Shown here piece by piece: positions 1-8,502 of a DNA stretch of 64,000 bases. The number at the start of each line of letters is the position of its first letter. Positions within the stretch are counted from its first letter, which is position 1. The stretch lies in assembly GCA_028703175.1 (NCBI GenBank), contig JAQVNJ010000016.1, positions 1 through 64,000 of the forward strand, written 5' to 3'. Source of the DNA: JAAYCB01 sp012744395 (lineage in GTDB: Bacteria; Planctomycetota; Planctomycetia; Pirellulales; Thermoguttaceae). A model generated the notes under the pieces. It saw nothing but the letters and a program-made list of their open reading frames with translations, did no database searches and was not told the DNA's origin. The position numbers and the translations under genes were made by a program.

Positions 1-355
1 CTTCCTGCTCGCGGAGCAGGCCGAGCGGGATGTGCTCCGTGCCCACGTAGTTGTGGTTCAGGTTGCGCGCCTCTTCCATCGAGTATTCGATGACCTTCTT
101 GGCCCTGGGGGTCTGAGGCAGTTTCCCCATGGTCACCATGTCGGGACCGCTCTGGACGAGCTTCTCGACTTCGAGGCGAATCTTGCGCAGGTCCACATCG
201 AGGTTCTTCAGCACGTTGGCCGCCACCCCGCTGCCTTCCTTGATCAGCCCGAGGAGGATGTGCTCCGTGCCGATGTATTCGTGATTGAACCGCTGCGCTT
301 CCTGGTTGGCCAGTTGCATGACCTTCCGGGCACGGTCAGTGAATCGTTCGTACAT
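1..355 (-). CDS. clpC: ClpC-type Clp ATPase, N-terminal part (gene runs off the window start)
   Basis: The first 118 residues of an HSP100 chaperone that unfolds substrates for the ClpP protease in the cytoplasm. The N-terminus begins MYERFTDRARKVM and contains both halves of the double Clp repeat: GTEHILLG around residue 30 and GTEHIPLG around residue 105. This is the adaptor/substrate-binding domain. The ATPase modules lie beyond base 1. The ATG at 353-355 is the standard start for bacterial ClpC proteins. Within the fragment there is no frameshift. ClpC rather than ClpA/ClpB is chosen from the MYERFTDRARK opening and the linker to the second repeat; the missing C-terminus prevents final proof. 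A paralogous pair of Clp repeats occurs in the thiamine gene at 1506-3188. Confidence 0.93.
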   Translation of the reverse strand, partial: MYERFTDRARKVMQLANQEAQRFNHEYIGTEHILLGLIKEGSGVAANVLKNLDVDLRKIRLEVEKLVQSGPDMVTMGKLPQTPRAKKVIEYSMEEARNLNHNYVGTEHIPLGLLREQE

Positions 356-604
356 CTCTATGCTTCTCTCTGCTGCGCCGCCTCCCAGCGATCCACAAGG
401 CTGACCCTGATTCCGCCTTGCCCCCCCTTAAGTCGGGGGATTGACCACATGGGTTTCGGACCTGGTTATCAGTCGGACCGTTGGATCGTCCGTTCACCTG
501 CCCTCCGCAGGGACCGACTCTAATGAATCATATATCGCAAAAAGGAAAGAACAGGGGAAGGGCCGGCAGATTCTTTCTGCCCGGACGTTCGCCGAGGACT
601 GTTT

Positions 605-1192
605 TCAGGCGGCTTCGGCAGCGCCGGACGGGTCGGCAGGTTCGTTTCTCGCGTCCGTCTTGGCCAGGTCGAGTCGCTGTTTCTCCTGGTAAATCTCGAT
701 TGCCCACTTGCGCGACTCGTCGAGCAGTTGCAGCCGTTTCAGTTGGCTCTCCGCCTCAAAAAAACGCCCGGTATGCCGCCACAACGTGGCAAGCATCAGG
801 CCCGCGTCCACGTCGCGGTGATTTCGGCGGAGGAGTTCGACGAGGATGCACTCCGCTTCGAACCATTCTCCACGCAGATAGTGGATCGTCGCGTCTGCAA
901 AGGTGGACTCCCCGGCGGGGCCGTCCACTACCGCCCGCTGACGCAACGTACGCGCCGAGACGACCGCCGAGCCGCTCCAGAACACCATCGCGGCCAATCC
1001 AACCCCATTACGGGTGTGGTAGGACAGGAGTTCTGGCCACCATAGGATGGCAAACAGCAGTAAATAGACAAAAACGGCAAACCCGACAGCCCACGCCAAC
1101 CCCCACCAGCTTCCGGTGGCAAGGATCATCGGCAAGCCGGGCCATAAATAGGCCGCAATTGGCGTCCTGCCCATGACGGGGCGCTCCTTCAT
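605..1192 (-). CDS. Membrane protein with C-terminal TPR-like segment, unknown function
   Basis: A 195-residue protein that I do not recognise beyond its architecture. Two adjacent hydrophobic segments (about residues 15-55) and a third near residues 70-90 suggest an N-terminal membrane anchor. The C-terminal half (about residues 105-175) has alternating helices with TPR-like spacing (DATIHYLRGEWFEAE, LMLATLWRHTGRFFEAE), probably cytoplasmic. The chosen start is the ATG at 1192 (MKERPVMG); a second ATG lies at 1174. A longer reading frame upstream to 1327 lacks a sensible N-terminus. It stands alone between clpC and the divergent thiamine gene. Membrane-anchored TPR proteins of this kind are common in planctomycetes, but no function can be assigned. 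Confidence 0.7.
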   Translation of the reverse strand: MKERPVMGRTPIAAYLWPGLPMILATGSWWGLAWAVGFAVFVYLLLFAILWWPELLSYHTRNGVGLAAMVFWSGSAVVSARTLRQRAVVDGPAGESTFADATIHYLRGEWFEAECILVELLRRNHRDVDAGLMLATLWRHTGRFFEAESQLKRLQLLDESRKWAIEIYQEKQRLDLAKTDARNEPADPSGAAEAA

Positions 1193-1309
1193 GTCGGTTT
1201 GCGGCTTCCAACGCACCGCGACCGTTGCATTGTACCCTTCCGGTCTGTTTCCAGCAAGGCAACCAAATACGTCGCTTCGGTTTAGGTCAAGAGCCGACTT
1301 TCGCCAGGG

Positions 1310-1412
1310 GCAAGGTTCAAAATCCAAGGTTCAAGACCCAAGTTCCGCCAGCTCGGTGCTCCGAGCTGGCGGCCCCGTCTTGTCCACTTGAACCTTGAAC
1401 GTTGAACCTTGC
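1310..1412. repeat. Large imperfect palindromic element with central hairpin
   Basis: Nested inverted repeats share one centre. The outer arms are GCAAGGTTCAA at 1310-1320 and its exact complement at 1402-1412. Inner arms are AAGGTTCAAG at 1326-1335 with its complement at 1387-1396. A perfect 12-bp stem with a 4-base loop lies at 1345-1372. It fills most of the gap between the divergent genes ending at 1192 and 1506. It resembles a REP/MITE-like dispersed intergenic element rather than a terminator, because no T-run follows. It may fold in RNA or DNA. Confidence 0.8.
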
Positions 1413-1505
1413 CGGGTCTTGATGGTCTCGTCAACGATCCGGTCGGAACGGCTCCCAGCCGCCTGGGGCGTTGCGGCTGGAGGCTGTTTTTGGGAGATTA
1501 CCGGG

Positions 1506-3188
1506 ATGGACATGGAACTGACTGCCGCCACCCGACGCGCTCTCCACGAAGGTTTTCGCTGGTCGATCGGTCGCGGAACCGGACTGCTGGAGGCCCCGGC
1601 CGTCCTGCTCGGACTGCTCGCCGAGCCGGAGTGCAAGGCGGCGAGGGTGTTGGCGGCCTGCCAGATCGACGGCGCGGAAGTCCGCCGCCGCTGGCCCGCG
1701 TTGCACGAGGTCGAGATCGCCGCGCTGCCGGTCTGCGCTGGGCGGGATTGGGAGCCGGGGGACGTGGCGGCGCACCTTTCGCCCGAATTGCTCGCCTCGC
1801 TCAGCGCGGCGGGGCAGTCCCTTGCCGATCTGCCAAGCCCCCTTTCACTGGCCACCGAACACCTGCTCCTGGGGCTCGCTTCGGCCGACCACGAGGTCTC
1901 CGCGTGGTTGCGGGAGAAGAAAGTGGATGTCCAGGCCCTTCGCGCGGAGATCCTCCGCCAGTACGGCGTCTCCGACTCAGCGCTGCTGGCGGTGGACGAT
2001 CGATTGCCGCCGCCCGAAAATTTCCTCGCCGGCCAGCCGCCTGGGCCCGCAGTCACCGAGACCGGCCCTGAACAGCTGCGGCGCTGGTCGTCGCCGGCGA
2101 CGCCGAATCCGCCCCGCGAGCCGGCGGGAGCGGACGCGGGCTGCCCCGCGGAGACCATTCTGCGACTGCTCGATGCATCGGCCAATCGTGGGCGGGAGGC
2201 CCTGCGCGTCGTCGAGGATTATGCCCGGTTCGTTCTCGACGACGCCCACCTGACGGGTTGTCTGAAGGTCCTCCGCCACGATCTCACCGCGGCCCTGGCT
2301 TGCCTTCCGGTGCTCGATCGGCTGGCGATGCGCGATACGCGTTTCGATGTCGGCACAAAGCTGACGACCGCCGCGGAGACGACCCGCAGCAGTCCGGAGG
2401 ACGTACTGAACGCCAATTTCACCCGCCTACAGGAGTCTCTCCGAAGCCTGGAGGAGTTCAGCAAGATCGACAATCCGTCGACGGCGCGTGTTCTGGAACG
2501 CCTCCGCTATGAGTCGTATTCGCTCCAAAAGGCGTTCTCGGCGGCGCAGCGGGCGGTGCGGCGAGTCTCCGACGCTCGGCTGTACGTACTGATCGACGGC
2601 GGCCCGAACGCTGAGACCTTCGAGCGCTTGGTCTCCTCGCTCGTCGAAGCGGAGGTCGACCTGCTGCAACTTCGCGACAAGCGACTGGCCGACCGGCAAC
2701 TGCTTGACCGTGCCAGGCGGCTGCACCGGCTGACGCGAACCACGAAGACGCGCTTCCTCGTCAACGACCGGCCCGATCTGGCGGTATTGTCCCAGGCGGA
2801 CGGGGTCCATGTGGGCCAGGCGGAATTGACGGTTCACGACGCGCGGCGGCTGGTGGGACCGCGGCGGCTGGTGGGCGTCTCCACCCATTCGATCGAGCAG
2901 GCGCGGCAAGCGGTCTTGGATGGCGCCGACTACCTGGGGGTGGGGCCGGTATTTCCGTCGCGGACCAAGGATTTCGAGAATTTTCCGAGCTTGGAGCTGG
3001 CTCGCCAGGTCGCCGCGGAAATCCGTTTGCCGGCATTTGCGATTGGCGGAATCGACGAGACGAACATCGACGAGGTGCTTGGGACGGGGATCAGCCGCGT
3101 GGCAGTCAGCGGAGCGGTCGTCAACGCGGCCTCCCCCGCGGCCGCCGCCCGGGCCCTGCTGCGTGTCTTGCGAGCGGCACGACGATGA
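1506..3188 (+). CDS. thiE: Clp-N / ThiD2 / ThiE fusion: thiamine phosphate synthase with HMP-P kinase-like domain
   Basis: A 560-residue three-module protein. Residues 1-150 hold two Clp repeats like the ClpC N-domain (second: LSLATEHLLLGLASADHE). Residues 216-350 match the ThiD2 family of HMP-phosphate kinases (NRGREALRVVEDYARFVLDD). Residues 356-560 are ThiE, which joins HMP-PP to thiazole phosphate to make thiamine phosphate: LQLRDKR, FLVNDRPDLA, DGVHVGQ, GVSTHS, GADYLGVGPVFPSRTK and AIGGI are all present. The ATG at 1506 follows GGGAG at good spacing; a longer frame to 1395 runs into the palindromic repeat and was rejected. The stop overlaps the dinB start (ATGA), implying co-transcription. 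ThiD2-ThiE fusions are known; the role of the Clp-N module is unknown. Confidence 0.9.
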   Translation: MDMELTAATRRALHEGFRWSIGRGTGLLEAPAVLLGLLAEPECKAARVLAACQIDGAEVRRRWPALHEVEIAALPVCAGRDWEPGDVAAHLSPELLASLSAAGQSLADLPSPLSLATEHLLLGLASADHEVSAWLREKKVDVQALRAEILRQYGVSDSALLAVDDRLPPPENFLAGQPPGPAVTETGPEQLRRWSSPATPNPPREPAGADAGCPAETILRLLDASANRGREALRVVEDYARFVLDDAHLTGCLKVLRHDLTAALACLPVLDRLAMRDTRFDVGTKLTTAAETTRSSPEDVLNANFTRLQESLRSLEEFSKIDNPSTARVLERLRYESYSLQKAFSAAQRAVRRVSDARLYVLIDGGPNAETFERLVSSLVEAEVDLLQLRDKRLADRQLLDRARRLHRLTRTTKTRFLVNDRPDLAVLSQADGVHVGQAELTVHDARRLVGPRRLVGVSTHSIEQARQAVLDGADYLGVGPVFPSRTKDFENFPSLELARQVAAEIRLPAFAIGGIDETNIDEVLGTGISRVAVSGAVVNAASPAAAARALLRVLRAARR

Positions 3189-4366
3189 TCCTGCACGTCG
3201 ATATGGATGCGTTTTACGCGTCGGTCGAGCAGCGCGACCGGCCGGAACTCGGGGGCCGCCCGGTGATCGTCGGCGGAATCCCTCGGGAAAGGGGGGTGGT
3301 TGCCGCGGCGAGCTACGAAGCGAGGCGTTTTGGCGTCCATAGCGCAATGCCGGCGGCCACGGCGGTCCGGCTCTGTCCGCAGGGTGTCTTCCTGCGCCCG
3401 CGAATCGACCACTATGCGGCGATATCCGGTCAAATTCAGGAGATTTTCCGCCGCTTCACCCCGCTGGTTGAGCCTCTTTCCCTGGACGAGGCGTTCCTCG
3501 ACGTGAGGGGAAGCGTCCGACTGTTCGGCTCGGAGGAGGAGATCGCCCGGCGGATCAAGTCGGTGATTCGAGAGGAGCTGCGGTTGGTTGCCTCGGTGGG
3601 CGTGGCGCCGAACAAGTTTCTCGCGAAAATCGCCAGCGACTTGGAGAAGCCGGACGGGCTGGTCGTTGTTCGCTCGGGCCAGGAGCAAGCGTTTCTCGAT
3701 CCGTTGCCGGTCGGGCGGTTATGGGGCGTCGGGAAGGTGGGGTGCCGGGCCTTTGAGTCGCTTGGGATTCGCACGATTGGGCAACTGCGCGCGCTTCCTC
3801 GCGAGACACTTGTGAACCGGTTTGGGGCGCCGGGCGAGCAGATCTGGCGGCTGGCAAGGGGAATCGACGACCGGCCCGTCGTGCCCGAACATCAGGCCAA
3901 GTCGCTCTCGCATGAGACGACGTTCGAGTGTGACGTCAGCGACCGGCAGGTCCTCCGGTCCTGGCTGCTCGACCTGGTGGAGCAAGTTGGCCGCCGGGTC
4001 CGCGCCTGCGGGCTGAAGGGGCGAACGGTGGGGCTGAAGGTCCGCTACAGTGACTTCCGCACGGTGACCCGCGCCGAGACGCTCGGCGAGCCGACCGACC
4101 TGACGAGCGAGATCTGGCGCGCCGCGGTGGGACTTTTCGAAAACCGGCTGCCCGCCGCGCTCCCACCCGTCCGGCTTCTGGGCGTGAGCCTGACGGGCCT
4201 GGACGCGTCCGCTGAGCGCCAGGCGTTGCTCTTCAATCGGGAAGAACGAACGCGCCAAAGCCGGTTGGACCGGGTGACCGATCAGATCCAGGATCGCTTC
4301 GGGCAGAGCGCGATCGGGCGGGCCGCCGCAATCCGCCGCGAACACAACAAGGAGGCAGAGCCGTGA
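3185..4366 (+). CDS. dinB: DNA polymerase IV (Y-family translesion polymerase)
   Basis: A 393-residue Y-family DNA polymerase that copies past damaged bases. The catalytic acidic residues are visible in HVDMDAFYASVEQ near the N-terminus and SLDEAFLDV around residue 100. VGVAPNKFLAKIASDLEKPDG, the helix-hairpin-helix region (GVGKVGCRAFESLGIRTIGQL) and the little-finger domain follow. Length is normal for DinB, and the absence of a long C-terminal extension fits DinB rather than UmuC. It overlaps thiE by 4 bases (ATGA) and overlaps the next gene by 4 bases, so all three are probably translated from one message. I see no obvious LexA-type operator upstream. Confidence 0.96.
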   Translation: MILHVDMDAFYASVEQRDRPELGGRPVIVGGIPRERGVVAAASYEARRFGVHSAMPAATAVRLCPQGVFLRPRIDHYAAISGQIQEIFRRFTPLVEPLSLDEAFLDVRGSVRLFGSEEEIARRIKSVIREELRLVASVGVAPNKFLAKIASDLEKPDGLVVVRSGQEQAFLDPLPVGRLWGVGKVGCRAFESLGIRTIGQLRALPRETLVNRFGAPGEQIWRLARGIDDRPVVPEHQAKSLSHETTFECDVSDRQVLRSWLLDLVEQVGRRVRACGLKGRTVGLKVRYSDFRTVTRAETLGEPTDLTSEIWRAAVGLFENRLPAALPPVRLLGVSLTGLDASAERQALLFNREERTRQSRLDRVTDQIQDRFGQSAIGRAAAIRREHNKEAEP

Positions 4367-4914
4367 AGTACGAAGTCGAGCAGAAACATCCGGTATCGGA
4401 ATTCGCGTCGCTGGAGGAGACGCTGAGGGCGATGGGCGTTGCGATCAGCGGCGCCGAGGAGGAACTGGACCTCTACTTCGCGCACCCGCTGCGGGATTTT
4501 GCCGAAACGGACGAAGCCCTGCGGATTCGGCGCAAAGGCGACGAGAGCTGGATCACCTACAAGGGACCGAAGATCGACAGCACGACGAAGACGCGGCGGG
4601 AGATCGAGTTGCCGTTGGGCGGCGAGGCGGCGACCGCGATCCGCTGGCAGGGATTGCTGGAAGAGTTGGGATTCACGGTGGCAGGCGAAGTTCGCAAGTC
4701 CCGGCGGAGGGCGGAGGTCCCTTGGGAGGGCGGGCCCGTGGGCATGACACTCGACGAAGTCGGCGGCCTGGGCACGTTTGTCGAATTGGAGATCCAGAGC
4801 GACGCGGCCGGAATCGACGCGGCCAGGTCGCGGCTTGCCGAACTGGCCAGACGGCTTGGGCTGGAGAAGTCGGAACGCCGAAGCTATCTGGAGTTGCTGC
4901 TGGATCGCGGCTGA
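4363..4914 (+). CDS. CYTH-domain protein (class IV adenylate cyclase CyaB-like / triphosphatase)
   Basis: A 183-residue CYTH-fold protein. The signature ExExK motif is at the extreme N-terminus (YEVEQK), followed by basic strands RIRRKGDESWITYKGP and the acidic patch TRREIELPL expected of the triphosphate tunnel. A late FVELEIQ strand completes the tunnel. Family members are class IV adenylate cyclases, thiamine triphosphatases or inorganic triphosphatases, so the substrate cannot be named from sequence. Translational coupling to dinB and proximity to the thiamine-phosphate gene make a thiamine-triphosphatase-like activity an attractive but unproven inference. The start ATG overlaps the dinB stop. 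Confidence 0.85.
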   Translation: MKYEVEQKHPVSEFASLEETLRAMGVAISGAEEELDLYFAHPLRDFAETDEALRIRRKGDESWITYKGPKIDSTTKTRREIELPLGGEAATAIRWQGLLEELGFTVAGEVRKSRRRAEVPWEGGPVGMTLDEVGGLGTFVELEIQSDAAGIDAARSRLAELARRLGLEKSERRSYLELLLDRG

Positions 4915-5134
4915 TTGGCGGCCGCGAGCGGAACAGCCGCCTTTGTCGCGGCGAGCCGCCGCGCGGGCCGGCCGAGTGCTTTTCGCCGCGGCGGTTGGGA
5001 GACGCCCTCGCCAGGCAGCGAGCTTGCTCGTCGCTGGGGAAGAGCCGATAATTGCGGGGGCGGCCCGTTGCCGCTGCAAGCGGGCGGGCGGTGAAATCCG
5101 ACTCAAGACAGCTGTTCCATTGCAGGGCCTTGGC

Positions 5135-6547
5135 ATGAACGTGTTTCGCATTCTGTTGGCTGAAATCGCTTTTCGCAAGCTGAATTGTGTCCTCAGCCTG
5201 TTTGCCATCGTGGTTGCGGTCGCGCTGTTCGTCGCCGGCCCGATGCTCGTCGAGGGATACCGGCAGCAGACGCAGAGCGAGGTCGAGAAGTGGCAGGCGC
5301 TGGTCGACGAATCGGAGGCGGGCGTGAACGAAATCCGCGCTGGCATGCAGAAGGTCGAGGCGGAGACCGCGGCGCAGCTTGCCGAACTGAGCGACACGAC
5401 GCGCAAGGTGACCCTGGGGCTCGGCTTCAACCTGCTGATCGTCCACAAAGACACGAACATGGCCGATTTCTGGGCGTCGGACTACGCCGCCATCGACATG
5501 CCCGAGGAGTATGTCGACCGCCTGGCCGCGGATATGAACCTGACGCTCGTCACCCACATCGTGGCCGGGCTTCAGGAGCGGATCGAATGGGAGCGGCGCA
5601 AGGTGCTGCTGGTCGGCTACTCGCCCGAGGCCACGCAGTCGCACCTCCGCAAAAAAGCGCCGCTGGGTTACCAGGTCGCTCCGGGAACGGTCTTCCTCGG
5701 GCATGAGCTGGCCGTCGATCGGAAGGTGGGCGAGAAGATCGAGGTGCCGGTCGTAGGTTCGGAGACGCCCAAGACGTTTGAAATCGCCATGCTCCTGCCC
5801 GAGCAGGGCAGCAAGGAAGACATCTCGATCATCATGCACCTCAGCGACGCCCAGGAGGTTTTGAACAAGCCGGGCCGGGTCAACCAGATCCTAGCGCTGA
5901 ATTGCCACTGCGTCGAGTCGAATATGTCGAAAATCCGCCAGCAACTGGAGACGGCCCTGCCGGAAGCCCGCGTCACGGAGTTCCGCACGAGATTCCTCGC
6001 CCGCGCCGAGCAGCGGAGCGCGGTCGCGGCCAGCAGCGAAAACGTCCTCGGCCAGATGCGCGCGAACCTCGTGGAGCGCGAGAAGATCCTCGAAGAGCGG
6101 AAGGCGATCCTCAGCGAGATGGCCGCCAGCCGCGCCCAGATCGAGCGGTTGATGGTCATGCTTTCCGACGTGATCACGCCGCTGGTGGTCCTGGCCGCGG
6201 CAATCTGGGTCGGGCTGTTGGCGCTGGCGAACGTCCGCGAGCGCCGCACGGAGATCGGCGTCTTGCGGGCGCTGGGCAAGGGCTCGGGGACGATCATCAC
6301 GCTGTTCTTGGGCAAGGCGGTGCTGCTCGGTCTGGCTGGCGGCCTGGTCGGCTTCGGCCTGGGGACCGCGCTTGGCCAGGGGGTGGGCCGCGCAGCGCTC
6401 GATTTCGCCGCCGGGCAATTCCGCCCGCGGGGGGACCTGCTGTTCTGCATTCTCGTCGGGGCACCCTTGCTGTCGGCGATTGCCAGCTACCTGCCGACGC
6501 TCACGGCCGTGCTCGAAGACCCGGCGGTCGTGCTGCGGGAGCCGTAG
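5135..6547 (+). CDS. FtsX/MacB-like ABC transporter permease
   Basis: A 470-residue inner-membrane permease. One transmembrane helix lies near the N-terminus (LSLFAIVVAVALFVAGPML) and is followed by a large extracytoplasmic domain of about 300 residues. That domain contains a coiled-coil-like stretch (RANLVEREKILEERKAIL). Three C-terminal helices then form the FtsX-like core, with the typical ANVRERRTEIGVLRALG loop after the first of them. The ATG at 5135 begins MNVFRILLAEI, a normal permease N-terminus; the frame is open further upstream without support. No ATP-binding partner is adjacent, so the ATPase must be encoded elsewhere. It may work in lipoprotein or peptide export or in envelope mechanotransmission, like MacB/LolCE relatives. 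Confidence 0.85.
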   Translation: MNVFRILLAEIAFRKLNCVLSLFAIVVAVALFVAGPMLVEGYRQQTQSEVEKWQALVDESEAGVNEIRAGMQKVEAETAAQLAELSDTTRKVTLGLGFNLLIVHKDTNMADFWASDYAAIDMPEEYVDRLAADMNLTLVTHIVAGLQERIEWERRKVLLVGYSPEATQSHLRKKAPLGYQVAPGTVFLGHELAVDRKVGEKIEVPVVGSETPKTFEIAMLLPEQGSKEDISIIMHLSDAQEVLNKPGRVNQILALNCHCVESNMSKIRQQLETALPEARVTEFRTRFLARAEQRSAVAASSENVLGQMRANLVEREKILEERKAILSEMAASRAQIERLMVMLSDVITPLVVLAAAIWVGLLALANVRERRTEIGVLRALGKGSGTIITLFLGKAVLLGLAGGLVGFGLGTALGQGVGRAALDFAAGQFRPRGDLLFCILVGAPLLSAIASYLPTLTAVLEDPAVVLREP

Positions 6548-6953
6548 GGCGGCCGGGGAATTCCGGCTTTCGGTTCAGCCTGCCGCACTCCCAAGGGCTC
6601 CCCGCGCCGCCGCTGCTCGACTCCTGTGTAGAGGGGACTCTTCCGGTGGCTTCCGCATCGAGCACGTCCGGACAGAAGTCGACGCCGTTGGGCCAGACAA
6701 GTGTACCGGCTTCCTGGTCGACGGCGACCGAGCGAAAGAAATCCAGGCTCTCCAGCGGCTCGAAGACACCGCCGCGACCGACGATCCGCCGCCGGAAATC
6801 CAGCTCCGCAACAGTGCCGTCCGAAAAGGTGATCTCGAGGGTGTCGTCCGCATCTGGTGGCGACCGAGTGCGAACGGGCCTCGGTCGTCCTGGCGGGGCG
6901 ACTCCAGCGCACTGCCGCCACGGCGTTCGGCCCAACGTGTGCAGCGGTTCCAA
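6501..6953 (-). CDS. DUF2442-domain protein, start uncertain, possibly decayed
   Basis: In this minus-strand frame lies a good DUF2442 match: TLEITFSDGTVAELDF, then GGVFEPLESLDFFRSVAVD and GTLVWPNGVDFCPDVL. DUF2442 proteins are small and often sit in toxin-antitoxin-like or transposon-related gene pairs. The usual first 10-15 residues are not convincing here: the only in-frame start is a TTG at 6953, with no clear ribosome-binding site. The C-terminal tail is long and arginine/proline-rich and runs 47 bases into the 3' end of the permease gene on the other strand. Either the gene uses an unusual start or it is a decaying remnant. No partner toxin gene was found nearby. Confidence 0.5.
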   Translation of the reverse strand: MEPLHTLGRTPWRQCAGVAPPGRPRPVRTRSPPDADDTLEITFSDGTVAELDFRRRIVGRGGVFEPLESLDFFRSVAVDQEAGTLVWPNGVDFCPDVLDAEATGRVPSTQESSSGGAGSPWECGRLNRKPEFPGRPTAPAARPPGLRARP

Positions 6954-7042
6954 ATCCGTGCCCGGCGTGATATTTTCGCGAGTTCCGAGCCTGAATGGAT
7001 AGCCGGACTCGACCTTTTACCGCCGACGTGAGGAACCTTGCC

Positions 7043-7423
7043 ATGCAGAACAGTCGCGGGCCTGTCGTGTTCTCCCTCCTGCTGATCGCCGTCGGCACCG
7101 GCTGGCTCCTCTCGGTGCTGAATATCATTCCGCAGGTGAATTGGGCCTGGACGCTCGGCCTTGCGGCGATCGGCGGGTCCGCTTTTCTCTTGTCGGGCTT
7201 CGACAAGTTCAGCGTGGTCGTGGGCCTGTTCTTCATTGCGGCAAGCGGCCTTTCGGTGCTGCGGCAAACCGGCCGGATCGCTGCCAATATCGAGACCCCG
7301 GTCCTCGTGATCGCCGCCGGCCTCCTCACGCTCGCCGCCCAGAGCCGCCTGGTTCCCAGGCCAACCTGGATCGTCGAGGAAGGGAGACAGTCCGCTTGCG
7401 ACGATCCCCCCCGGCCTTCGTGA
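7043..7423 (+). CDS. Small four-helix membrane protein, unknown function
   Basis: A 126-residue integral membrane protein. About four hydrophobic helices can be seen: VVFSLLLIAVGTGWLLSV, WTLGLAAIGGSAFLL, FSVVVGLFFIAASGLSVL and TPVLVIAAGLLTLAA. The layout resembles DUF5668/LiaF-type N-terminal transmembrane domains found in small envelope-stress proteins, but the soluble C-terminal domain of those families is missing. The start chosen is the ATG at 7043, preceded by GAGGAA; a longer frame opens at 6995 and adds a non-hydrophobic, basic leader. It converges with the transporter gene ending at 7477. Confidence 0.65.
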   Translation: MQNSRGPVVFSLLLIAVGTGWLLSVLNIIPQVNWAWTLGLAAIGGSAFLLSGFDKFSVVVGLFFIAASGLSVLRQTGRIAANIETPVLVIAAGLLTLAAQSRLVPRPTWIVEEGRQSACDDPPRPS

Positions 7424-7476
7424 AGCCGCCGCGACTCGCGCCCGCCAGGGGATCGTCCGAAGCGGCAATTCCGCAG

Positions 7477-8502
7477 TCAGGGTCTTGGCGGCGATTCCGC
7501 TGCTCCGCCTTCGCCGCCAGCGGGGGCGGCGCGGTCCGAGCGGTGGGCCCAGAGCCGGGCGAGGACCGTGCCGGTGAGCATGCAGCCGAACGTGTAGAGC
7601 GCGGCGGGCAGAGCGGCGGCTTGGTCGGCAAACAGCCCCATCGCCAGCGTCGTTCCCAGGCCGGCGTTCTGCATGCCGATCTCCAGCGTCAACGCCCGAC
7701 GCATCGGCACGGGCAGACGTATCAGCCCGCCGGCAAGATAACCGGCGGCGTAGCCCCCCAGGTTAACCGTCAACAGGGCCGAGATCAGAACGGCAGGCAA
7801 CTGTGAAACGCCGTCGCGATTGACCGCGACCACGACGGCGATGATCCAGAGGATCGTCAGGTTGGCGATGATTGCGCCCAGCCCGCGGGCAATCGCCGCC
7901 CAGAGCGGCCACTTCCGCGACAGGAGATGCCCCGTAATCACCGGGAGAACCACCATCCAGCAGAGTTCGAAGAAGACCTGTCCGGCGGGAAAATTGTCGA
8001 CCATCCGGCCCAGCGACAGCCAGAGCGCCCACGGAACGACCAACGGCGACAAGACGGTTGCCGACGTGGTCAGGCTGACGGAGTAGCTGACGTTTCCCCG
8101 GGCGATGAGCGTGAGCACGTTGGAAGCCATTGCCCCGGGCACGCAGCCGACCATCACGATGCCGATCATCCAGGGGCCCTCCAGCCCAAACAAGCGGCCG
8201 ACGCCGTAGGCCAGAAGCGGCATGGAAACGTACTGCGCCGCCGTCCCGGCGAGCACCAGCGGCCAGCGTCTAACCACCTGCTCAATTTCCTCCGCCGGCA
8301 GCAGCGAGCCAATTGCCAGCATCGTCACGGCGATCATGCCGCTGAGCCAACCCTTGGTCGCCACGAAGGGGTCGAACTGCACCGCTGGCAGCAGCCTGGC
8401 GGACGCCGCGGGCCAGAAGAAAGCCAGCAGGCAGAGGGCAACGAGCCAGACGAGGAGCAGCTTTTCCAAAACGGTTCGGATCGAGTCGGCCAGGCGCGCC
8501 AT
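7477..8502 (-). CDS. Bile acid:sodium symporter (BASS/SBF) family transporter
   Basis: A 341-residue polytopic membrane protein with about 9-10 transmembrane helices. Family hallmarks include VMVGCVPGAMASNVLTLIARGN around residues 120-140 and the second-repeat element ALTLEIGMQNAGLGTTLA near residue 280. Both are the discontinuous helix crossings that bind Na+ in BASS transporters. Members move organic anions such as pantothenate, pyruvate or ketopantoate; the substrate is not deducible here. The ATG at 8502 begins MARLADSIRTVLEK. It is divergent from lpxB, with about 430 bases between them, and has no operon partner. The C-terminus is a short Ala/Gly/Pro-rich tail. Confidence 0.9.
   Translation of the reverse strand: MARLADSIRTVLEKLLLVWLVALCLLAFFWPAASARLLPAVQFDPFVATKGWLSGMIAVTMLAIGSLLPAEEIEQVVRRWPLVLAGTAAQYVSMPLLAYGVGRLFGLEGPWMIGIVMVGCVPGAMASNVLTLIARGNVSYSVSLTTSATVLSPLVVPWALWLSLGRMVDNFPAGQVFFELCWMVVLPVITGHLLSRKWPLWAAIARGLGAIIANLTILWIIAVVVAVNRDGVSQLPAVLISALLTVNLGGYAAGYLAGGLIRLPVPMRRALTLEIGMQNAGLGTTLAMGLFADQAAALPAALYTFGCMLTGTVLARLWAHRSDRAAPAGGEGGAAESPPRP

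Noticed and set aside
1193..1505. TPP riboswitch upstream of the thiamine fusion gene
   Set aside because: The conserved CUGAGA and ACCUGAUCUGG elements are not present; the gap is filled by a palindromic repeat.
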